From: Nitrosomonas sp.
Lineage (GTDB): Bacteria; Pseudomonadota; Gammaproteobacteria; Burkholderiales; Nitrosomonadaceae
NCBI GenBank assembly: GCA_017984435.1
Contig: JAGNZK010000003.1
Coordinates: 46,798 to 110,797, forward strand
Reading direction: 5' to 3'
Length of the DNA: 64,000 nt
The notes beneath the pieces are model-generated. The model searched no databases. It was not told where the DNA came from and saw only the letters and a program-made list of their open reading frames with translations. Both the position numbers and the translations under genes were made by a program. Every line of letters starts with the position of its first letter. Position 1 is the stretch's first letter. This document shows positions 19,675-27,905 of the stretch, piece by piece.

Positions 19675-20545
19675 TTTTTTGTATCTCTAAAGGACCATCA
19701 GGAGCTGGTTGTACGAGCGACAAAATCAAGACTTGCCGGTTTCGATCGACCCCAGCTATGGGTGCACTGATAACTTGGGCGAAATCATCGGTTGGATCCC
19801 GTTCGATTCTGAGTACCGTTGCAACAGGGATGCCTGGAGGATACACGCCACCGATGCCGGAAGTAATCAAAAGGTCGCCTTGCTGGATATCGATGTTAAC
19901 CGATAAGTAACGTAACTCCAGTTCATCGTTTTTTCCTGTTCCTGAAACAACGGAACGTAGGCTATTACGCAAAACCTGTACGGGAACAGAATGATTTTTG
20001 TCGGTGAGTAGTGTCACTTCGGATGACCAAGGATATAACCGTGTAATTTGCCCAACGATACCTTTATCGTCAATGACTGCCTGACCCAGTTGGACATTAT
20101 GGTAACCGCCTTTATTGAGAGTGATTTTATGGCTGAATGGGTCGCGCGGCGTCTGTAGAATTTCGGCTAAAACGGCTTTGGCTTGGTTGTTTGTTTCAAT
20201 TTGCTGAACGGCGCCGAGCAATTTGCGCAATTGGGTATTTTCAGCTTCGAGTGCATGCGATTTTAGAAGTTGTTCCCGATCTTCCAAATATTGCTGCCTG
20301 AGTTTTATGTTTTCTTCCAATAAATAAAAACTGGCAATGGATTCCTCAATCTGATCATAAATATGGGTTGGAATATAAGCAATTTTCTGCAATGGAAAAA
20401 TAACAACACCGATAGTTTGACGTAGTTCGGGAAAATATTTGAAACGCAAATCTTCCGCAATGAGCAAGCAAGACAGAAAGACAAATACTAACAGCCGCGT
20501 AAACGGACCTGGTCCATGTCTGAAAAACTGAGGAGCTGTTTCCAT
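19655..20545 (-). CDS. mreC: Rod-shape-determining protein MreC
   Basis: Periplasmic scaffold of the elongasome with one N-terminal membrane helix (about residues 15-32), a coiled coil (about 70-112) and a double beta-barrel domain. The typical segment DKGIVGQITRLYPWSSEVTL and the later ITSGIGGVYPPGIPVATV are present. The length of 296 residues is normal. It lies 78 bases downstream of mreB; the gap shows no obvious terminator. Confidence 0.95.
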   Translation of the reverse strand: METAPQFFRHGPGPFTRLLVFVFLSCLLIAEDLRFKYFPELRQTIGVVIFPLQKIAYIPTHIYDQIEESIASFYLLEENIKLRQQYLEDREQLLKSHALEAENTQLRKLLGAVQQIETNNQAKAVLAEILQTPRDPFSHKITLNKGGYHNVQLGQAVIDDKGIVGQITRLYPWSSEVTLLTDKNHSVPVQVLRNSLRSVVSGTGKNDELELRYLSVNIDIQQGDLLITSGIGGVYPPGIPVATVLRIERDPTDDFAQVISAPIAGVDRNRQVLILSLVQPAPDGPLEIQKIESQKN

Positions 20546-20623
20546 TATGTCCAGTGTGTAGAAGTCTGGTTCTTGTTCTGATTCAGTTGGTAAAAAAGGA
20601 GCCGGTTGATAATCAAATTTTAT

Positions 20624-21706
<1,083 letters not shown>

Positions 21707-21714
21707 TTATGATT

Positions 21715-21744
21715 TATGACGAAAGCGAATATGACGAAAGCGAA
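21715..21744. repeat. Exact 15-bp tandem repeat in the mreB-gatC divergent promoter region
   Basis: TATGACGAAAGCGAA occurs twice back to back (21715-21729 and 21730-21744), 33 bases upstream of the mreB start codon. It may be a regulator site or simple slippage. Confidence 0.7.
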
Positions 21745-21834
21745 TAATAAATAAAACCATCAAAAAATAATACGCCGGTGAAACCGGGCATGATACCCTA
21801 ATACTTATCCAATTATAAGGTTTACCCATTTAAC

Positions 21835-22122
21835 ATGACGCTATCTGTAGATGATGTAAAACGCATTGCTGATCTTGCTTATATTGAAATTGACGAAGGC
21901 GAGGCAAAAGCTACATTGGCCCAGTTATCCGGCATTTTTAGCCTGATTGAAACCATGCAAGCGGTTGATACATCCGCGGTGGAACCCATGTCTCACGCGC
22001 AAAGTGTGGTGCAACGTTTACGTGAAGATGAAATAACCGAAATCGATCAGCGCGAGCTATGCCAATCGATAGCGCCGCAAGTTGAAGCGGGTCTCTATCT
22101 GGTTCCCCAGGTGATTGAGTAG
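21835..22122 (+). CDS. gatC: Asp/Glu-tRNA(Asn/Gln) amidotransferase subunit C
   Basis: Small structural subunit of GatCAB, which converts misacylated Glu-tRNAGln and/or Asp-tRNAAsn to the correct amides. Signatures are [12 protein letters not shown] at the N terminus, [21 protein letters not shown] and the C-terminal [14 protein letters not shown]. The length of 95 residues is standard. The gap of 111 bases before gatA is unusually wide for this operon and shows no gene or clear structure. Confidence 0.95.
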   Translation: MTLSVDDVKRIADLAYIEIDEGEAKATLAQLSGIFSLIETMQAVDTSAVEPMSHAQSVVQRLREDEITEIDQRELCQSIAPQVEAGLYLVPQVIE

Positions 22123-22233
22123 CTGATTAAGAAATCGCTGTGATTGGGTGAGCTGGAAGATTACAACAAAACCACCTGAAAGTATAAGAACAATAACGAT
22201 TGACCATTTCTATTTCCCCTATTCGTAAATACC

Positions 22234-23682
22234 ATGTTTAATGCCAGCCTTAAGCAGCTCTCCAGTCAACTTGCCGGGAAAAAGATTTCAAGTACTGAGC
22301 TGACAACGGAGTTTCTCAAACGCATCAGGATGCTGAATTCCGAATACAATGCGTTTATTACCGTCAATGAGGAAATAAGTCTTGCGCAAGCGCAAGCTGC
22401 GGACAAAATGCTCGCTGTGGGGCAAGCTAATCCATTGACCGGTATTCCCATCGCGCAGAAAGATATTTTTTGCGCCAAAGGCTGGTTGACAACCTGCGGT
22501 TCGAAGATGCTGTCGAATTTTGTCTCACCGTATGACGCCGGTGTTATTGAGCGTTTCAATCAAGTGGGGGCGGTCAATATTGGTAAAACCAATATGGATG
22601 AATTTGCCATGGGGTCGAGTAATGAGACATCATTTTATGGGCCCGTAAAGAACCCGTGGGATCATGCCGCAGTGCCTGGTGGCAGTTCAGGCGGTGCGGC
22701 TTGTGTGGTTGCAGCAAGACTGGCGCCTGCGGCGACCGGCACGGATACTGGTGGCTCCATCCGCCAGCCTGCTGCATTGTGCGGCATTTCCGGCATTAAA
22801 CCGACGTATGGATTGGTATCACGTTATGGCATGATTGCTTTTGCCTCGAGTCTGGATCAGGGTGGGCCTATGGCCAAGTCGGCAGAAGATCTGGCACTGC
22901 TGCTGAATGTCATGGTGGGATTTGATCCGCGCGACTCGACCAGCTTGCAACGCGATGTCGAAGATTATGCACAGAATCTGCAAAAACCCTTAGCGGGCCT
23001 GCGCATTGGTTTGCCCAAGGAATATTTTGCCGAAGGCATGAGCAAGGATGTCGAAAGCGCGATAGAGAAAGCCTTGGACGAATATCGCAAACTGGGTGCG
23101 GAAATGGTCGAAATTTCATTGCCTAACGCATCCTTGTCAATTCCTGTTTATTACGTATTGGCACCTGCTGAAGCTTCGAGTAATTTATCCCGTTTTGACG
23201 GCGTGCGCTATGGTTACCGCGCAGAATCATATAGCGATCTGGGCGATATGTATCGCAAAACGCGCGCGCAAGGCTTCGGTGCAGAGGTGAAGCGGCGTAT
23301 TTTGATTGGCACGTATGTTTTGTCGCATGGCTATTATGATGCCTATTATATTAAGGCGCAGAAGTTGCGCCGCCTGATCGCACAGGATTTTACCGACGCC
23401 TATCAACAGTGTGACATTATCATGGGTCCTACGACGCCTACCGTCGCTTTTAATCTGGGAGAAAAAAGCGGTGATCCGATCCAAATGTATTTGTCGGATA
23501 TTTACACCAGCGCCGCCAATCTGATCGGATTGCCGGCAATGTCGATTCCTGTCGGTTTTGGCGATAAGCACCGGCCGGTCGGCTTGCATATCATTGGTAA
23601 TTACTTTAGGGAAGCGCAAATGCTGAATGTGGCGCATCAATATCAGCAGGTGACCGACTGGCATTTGAAATCGCCTGTTTAA
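22234..23682 (+). CDS. gatA: Asp/Glu-tRNA(Asn/Gln) amidotransferase subunit A
   Basis: Amidase subunit that releases ammonia from glutamine. The Ser-cisSer-Lys triad is seen in [14 protein letters not shown] (Lys), [18 protein letters not shown] and [19 protein letters not shown] (Ser residues). The length of 482 residues is normal. It lies between gatC and gatB and is expected to be co-transcribed. Confidence 0.97.
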   Translation: MFNASLKQLSSQLAGKKISSTELTTEFLKRIRMLNSEYNAFITVNEEISLAQAQAADKMLAVGQANPLTGIPIAQKDIFCAKGWLTTCGSKMLSNFVSPYDAGVIERFNQVGAVNIGKTNMDEFAMGSSNETSFYGPVKNPWDHAAVPGGSSGGAACVVAARLAPAATGTDTGGSIRQPAALCGISGIKPTYGLVSRYGMIAFASSLDQGGPMAKSAEDLALLLNVMVGFDPRDSTSLQRDVEDYAQNLQKPLAGLRIGLPKEYFAEGMSKDVESAIEKALDEYRKLGAEMVEISLPNASLSIPVYYVLAPAEASSNLSRFDGVRYGYRAESYSDLGDMYRKTRAQGFGAEVKRRILIGTYVLSHGYYDAYYIKAQKLRRLIAQDFTDAYQQCDIIMGPTTPTVAFNLGEKSGDPIQMYLSDIYTSAANLIGLPAMSIPVGFGDKHRPVGLHIIGNYFREAQMLNVAHQYQQVTDWHLKSPV

Positions 23683-23729
23683 ACCAATCGTTCATCCATG
23701 AAAATATAAATCTTGTCGGAAAATACATC

Positions 23730-25169
23730 ATGCAATGGGAAATTGTCATTGGTCTTGAAGTACATACGCAGCTTTCAACGCGATCAAAAATCTTCTCGGG
23801 TGCTTCCACCGTCTATGGCGCACCGCCGAACACCCAAGCGTGTGTGATCGATTTGGCATTGCCGGGTGTTTTGCCAGTACTCAACAAAGGTGCAGTTGAA
23901 CGGGCGATTAAACTGGGCTTGTCAGTGGGTGCGAAAATCAATTCGCCATCCATTTTCGCGCGCAAGAATTACTTTTATCCGGATTTGCCTAAAGGCTATC
24001 AGATCAGTCAATACGAATTGCCGGTGGTGCAGGGCGGTAGCATTCAGATTCAAGTGGGTGAGATTGAGAAAAGCATTCGTCTGACGCGTGCTCATCTGGA
24101 AGAAGATGCCGGTAAGTCGCTGCACGAAGATTTCCATGGCATGAGCGGTATCGATCTGAATCGGGCCGGCACACCGTTATTGGAGATTGTCTCAGAACCC
24201 GATATACGCAGTAGCGCGGAAGCGGTAGCGTATGCGAAAACATTGCATTCACTGGTACGCTGGATCGGTATCTGTGATGGCAATATGCAAGAAGGCTCGT
24301 TTCGCTGCGATGCGAATGTATCGGTGCGGCCATTGGGAACAGAAAAACTCGGCACGCGTTGTGAAATCAAGAATCTGAATTCATTCCGTTTTCTTGAGAA
24401 GGCGATCGACTATGAGGCCAGAAGGCAAATAGAAATCCTTGAAGATGGCGGCACAATCCGCCAGGAAACTCGTCTGTACGATGCCAATAAAGACGAAACA
24501 CGCACCATGCGCACCAAGGAAGATGCCAATGACTATCGCTATTTCCCCGATCCGGATTTATTGCCGCTGGAAATTCCGCAAAGCTGGATTAATCAACTAA
24601 AAGAAGCGCTCCCGGAATTACCCGCAGCCAGGCGTAACCGCTATATCACTGAATTTGGTTTGTCGGCTTATGATGCCGGTATTTTGACCGGTACGCGTGA
24701 AGTGGCGGATTACTTTGAGGATGCAGTAAAACAATTGCCTTCACAGGCTAAGCTCTGTGCCAACTGGATTATGGGTGAGGTCACCGGACAGTTGAATAAA
24801 GAAGGTGTTGAAATTACCGCTTGTCCTATTAAACCCGCGCAACTCGCTGCACTGTTAGCACGTATCAGTGACAGCACTATTTCCGGCAAAGCCGCCAAGA
24901 CGGTTTTTGAAAGCATGTGGCAGGGCGAGCTGGATAGAGATATCGATGCCATCATAGCAGCCAAGGGTTTGAAGCAAATCTCCGACGACAGTGCTATTGA
25001 AAGATTGGTAGACGAAGTATTGGCCGCCAACGCACAACAAGTTGTCGATTACCGCAACGGTAAAGAAAAAGCCTTCAATTCACTGATTGGTCAGATCATG
25101 AAGGCTACCCAGGGTAAAGCCAATCCGGCGCAAGTAAATGCCATTTTGAAGAAAAAATTGACTGGATAA
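23730..25169 (+). CDS. gatB: Asp/Glu-tRNA(Asn/Gln) amidotransferase subunit B
   Basis: tRNA-binding and kinase subunit that activates the misacylated tRNA. The N-terminal [20 protein letters not shown] is the GatB signature. [31 protein letters not shown], and [12 protein letters not shown] follow, with a YqeY-like tail at the C terminus ([12 protein letters not shown]). The length of 479 residues is normal. It is the last gene of the operon; no clear terminator follows. Confidence 0.97.
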   Translation: MQWEIVIGLEVHTQLSTRSKIFSGASTVYGAPPNTQACVIDLALPGVLPVLNKGAVERAIKLGLSVGAKINSPSIFARKNYFYPDLPKGYQISQYELPVVQGGSIQIQVGEIEKSIRLTRAHLEEDAGKSLHEDFHGMSGIDLNRAGTPLLEIVSEPDIRSSAEAVAYAKTLHSLVRWIGICDGNMQEGSFRCDANVSVRPLGTEKLGTRCEIKNLNSFRFLEKAIDYEARRQIEILEDGGTIRQETRLYDANKDETRTMRTKEDANDYRYFPDPDLLPLEIPQSWINQLKEALPELPAARRNRYITEFGLSAYDAGILTGTREVADYFEDAVKQLPSQAKLCANWIMGEVTGQLNKEGVEITACPIKPAQLAALLARISDSTISGKAAKTVFESMWQGELDRDIDAIIAAKGLKQISDDSAIERLVDEVLAANAQQVVDYRNGKEKAFNSLIGQIMKATQGKANPAQVNAILKKKLTG

Positions 25170-25470
25170 GTCTGCGCGTTTGAGAACCGTGGATTTGTTG
25201 ACGGGTTGACGAAGAAATCAAAAATAAGGTCTACTCAGTTGTTAGCTGAATGAATGCAACGACATCGGAGTAATTGCACATTTCTGATATTTATTCATTG
25301 ATAGTGCAATGACTTTTAATCGAATAGTGATATTGTCGCAACATAGGAACTTGCTTTGCATCAAATTTGGCAAAAACCGTTATTTTTATCACAGCGTAAA
25401 TCATTTTGATTCTATAACCTTATCGATTTCTCTGTGAGCATTTCACTCAACTTTATCGGAGTGACCCTAC

Positions 25471-25523
25471 TTGAATCTCTTTCGGGTTTAATTCCTCGCT
25501 CCTTGCGGCGGGGTGCTTCATTC
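25471..25523. repeat. REP-like palindromic repeat, copy 1
   Basis: A 53-base unit containing the hairpin CCTCGCTCCTTGCGGCGGGG (25494-25513), preceded by TTTCGGGTTTAATT. Nearly the same unit occurs at 31147-31199 and a degraded one at 62638-62689, all in the same orientation. Between copies 1 and 2 a stem pair changes from G-C to A-T together, so the hairpin is conserved. The rest of 25170-25930 otherwise contains only the regulator relic and untyped AT-rich sequence. Confidence 0.65.
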
Positions 25524-25547
25524 TCTACAGACGACTTAACCACAACT

Positions 25548-25661
25548 ATGATTGAACAATCTCATACATCAGCATCATACCAAGCAGAACTGAGTGGTAG
25601 CGAGCATCGCATTGCTTATCTTGTATGTAAGGATTTATCTACGAAAGAGATGAGTGTGTAA
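25548..25661 (+). pseudogene. Deleted and truncated copy of the downstream LuxR-type regulator
   Basis: A 37-codon frame reads MIEQSHTSASYQAELSG then SEHRIAYLVCKDLSTKEMSV. It joins the first six codons of the intact regulator at 25931 (MTEQSH) directly to its codons 159-185 (ASYQSKLSDGERQIAYLAC, RGLSAKEIS), so the receiver domain and linker have been removed. It stops where the intact gene has a Gln codon (CAA to TAA). Similarity continues past the stop to about 25805, matching the 3' flank of the intact gene at about 26624-26735 (TTTTGCCC and ATCTATTT blocks). It is therefore a relic of a duplicated gene plus flank, not a small functional gene. Confidence 0.75.
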
Positions 25662-25930
25662 TTATCTTCCATAGTTCTACATGGCAGGGATGTTTTGCCC
25701 ATAAAATCTTTTAGAATGGCAATGTTCTGAGGATAAATGCCATCTATTTTTAAGAAAGTAGATTTGGTAAAATTATTCCTCACTTAAATTAAATAGATAG
25801 CGGTATCTTTGTTGTCTGTTTATTCGCCTAATTGTGAGTCTCAAAAGAAGAATAAGGGTATGATGATGACTCAAGTCAATGGTCTAAGCTCGGTACCTGT
25901 GGTTCATACAATTTAAGTAAACCTAAAAAC

Positions 25931-26623
25931 ATGACTGAGCAATCTCACATAAAAATCCGCGTACTGGTAGCAGAGAGCTTTGAGCTTGTACGTATGGGTT
26001 TGCGTGTATTGTTTGAAAATCATCCGACCATACGCTTGGTTGCGGAAACCAATTGCATCGAAGATTTATTTGGTTTGGCCGTGCAACATAAACCGGACGT
26101 GGTTCTCGTTGACTTACAATTAAACAACGGTAATTGTGCCGAATATATTCCCAAGTTGCTGAATGTTTGTCCAAAAAGTAAAGTGCTGGCTTTTTCCCAT
26201 CACAATAGTGAGCATACGTATTTGCAAACATTTCGTTCAGGAGCGGTCGGTATTATCAGCAAACACCATTCTTCCGAATTGCTATTGAAAGCCATTTATG
26301 CGATTCACGCAGGCCAAGTTTGGTTTGATCGCAGTATTACCAAGTTGTTATGGCAAGCGCAGTTTGATGCTGCTGTAGTGCCGGAAATACAAACCGATAC
26401 CCAAGCATCGTATCAATCAAAGTTGAGTGATGGCGAACGTCAAATTGCCTATCTGGCATGTCGAGGTTTATCCGCTAAAGAGATAAGCGCGCAATTATTT
26501 ATTGCGGAGAAAACCGTACGCAATCAGTTGTCAATCATTTATAAGAAGATTGGCGTCAAGAAACAGATTGAGCTATGCCTGCAAGCTCCTCTATATGATT
26601 ACTTTGAAGATTCAAATTCGTAG
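25931..26623 (+). CDS. LuxR/NarL-type response regulator
   Basis: Protein of 230 residues with an N-terminal receiver domain (about 9-122) and a C-terminal LuxR-type helix-turn-helix (about 163-225: LSDGERQIAYLACRGLSAKE, then VRNQLSIIYKKIG). The likely phosphoacceptor D61 (VVLVDLQL), S89 and K111 are present. The acidic pair that normally binds Mg2+ near residues 15-16 reads E-S rather than D-D, so phosphorylation may be weakened or lost. No histidine kinase lies nearby. It precedes the multicopper oxidase pair by about 245 bases on the same strand, and a relic copy lies upstream; control of the oxidase genes is an inference from position. Confidence 0.85.
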   Translation: MTEQSHIKIRVLVAESFELVRMGLRVLFENHPTIRLVAETNCIEDLFGLAVQHKPDVVLVDLQLNNGNCAEYIPKLLNVCPKSKVLAFSHHNSEHTYLQTFRSGAVGIISKHHSSELLLKAIYAIHAGQVWFDRSITKLLWQAQFDAAVVPEIQTDTQASYQSKLSDGERQIAYLACRGLSAKEISAQLFIAEKTVRNQLSIIYKKIGVKKQIELCLQAPLYDYFEDSNS

Positions 26624-26869
26624 GACATTTTGCCCGGAAGATGCTGAGAGATAGCTGTATTTTTGGGACAAATGACATCTATTTCCCAGAAAATGGACTT
26701 GATATAATCATCTTCCCGTCAAATTAGAGAGATGACAATCATTAATTCCTACAGTCCATCTATCAGATCATAAATTAAAAACAAAAACCTTGATTGATTT
26801 GCCGGGGCGTACTTTTCGTACACGTTGCATTGGGTATGCACTTTTTCACATTTAAGGAGGATGGTTAAA

Positions 26870-27871
26870 ATGTCGTTTCAGCCTAGCCAACTTGGTTACA
26901 TCATGGCGTTTCCCAAGAGCATTGATGCTACGCCATATACGTCACACAATGCTTTATTCAGGCGGTTATTCATAGCATTTTTTCTCATATTGACGTCATC
27001 TTTATTACTGATTGGCAAGAGTGATGCTGCAGAGCATATTATTCGATTAACAACAGAAGAAACCCGGGATGATGGGTTTGGCAACAAACTGCTGGCCTAC
27101 AAGATGTTAGGCCATGTGGTGGATGGCGTGGATATTACAGATCATTATAGTGCGGTAGCGACAATTCCCGGGCCAACAATCTTGTTAACCGAAGGTGACA
27201 CGGTTAAGCTGACTATTCTGAATGAAATCCCCGGTAATGCCTCCGCGGTTGCAGGTATCAGCAAGCAAGTCAGCGTGCATGTTCATGGTGTTCACTACAA
27301 CATCCTCAGCGATGGTACGCTCAAAGTAATCAACAATCAGCTTGATGAGGGAGCGGGGGCCGGACCGGAAGATACTTTCGCATTCTATGAATATGAATGG
27401 AATGTTGCACCGGGAACTGCGGGTACCTGGCCATATCATGATCATAATTTTGAGAGTCATAACGGTTCGGAAAATAAAGGGCTTTTTGGTGCAATCATTG
27501 TTAATCCGATCGGTTCTCCCAGCTTTGCCAAAGAGTATGTGCTCTATCTGGGTGACGACGCTTTCTGGGGGATGGAAATCGATGGAATTACCAAAAAACA
27601 ATCCAAGCATGGTGTCAATCCGCCACTGGCTGCTCTAAAAAACAGCGATGTCCGCTTTCATCTGATTGCTATGGGTACTGACATCCACAAGTTTGTGCTG
27701 AATGGTTATCAGTGGTTCGATCCGGGAACGCATAACCTTATTAATCAAGTCGCAATTGGTCCGCTTGAGAAGCATGTATTTACTGTCAAAGCGAAACAAA
27801 GTACACGCTATATGGATAACCACCTGTCCAATAAGTTAATGGGCATGGCAGGTAAATTTAATGTGCAGTAA
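26870..27871 (+). CDS. Two-domain multicopper oxidase-like protein, keeps only domain-1 copper ligands
   Basis: Exported cupredoxin protein of 333 residues. The start is at ATG 26870, nine bases after a strong AAGGAGG; a TATAAT at 26703-26708 is a possible -10. A hydrophobic segment (about 33-50) followed by KSDAA is a late signal peptide or anchor. Domain 1 has HVHGVH (137-142) and YHDH (H190, H192), four trinuclear-cluster histidines. In domain 2 the expected H-x2-H-x-H reads HKFVLN (273-278) and the expected HCH...H...M reads MDN...N...M (315-326), so all four cluster histidines and the type-1 Cys are gone. It overlaps no longer frame of worth and is followed 34 bases later by its partner. 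Alone it cannot build a trinuclear site. Confidence 0.85.
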   Translation: MSFQPSQLGYIMAFPKSIDATPYTSHNALFRRLFIAFFLILTSSLLLIGKSDAAEHIIRLTTEETRDDGFGNKLLAYKMLGHVVDGVDITDHYSAVATIPGPTILLTEGDTVKLTILNEIPGNASAVAGISKQVSVHVHGVHYNILSDGTLKVINNQLDEGAGAGPEDTFAFYEYEWNVAPGTAGTWPYHDHNFESHNGSENKGLFGAIIVNPIGSPSFAKEYVLYLGDDAFWGMEIDGITKKQSKHGVNPPLAALKNSDVRFHLIAMGTDIHKFVLNGYQWFDPGTHNLINQVAIGPLEKHVFTVKAKQSTRYMDNHLSNKLMGMAGKFNVQ

Positions 27872-27905
27872 ACAAGCGGATAAGCATACAGAAGATAAGG
27901 ATAAC

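Noticed and set aside
25548-25661. A small 37-residue gene of its own.
   Set aside because: Codon-by-codon match to the two ends of the regulator at 25931, with a stop at a Gln codon, shows it is a deletion relic.
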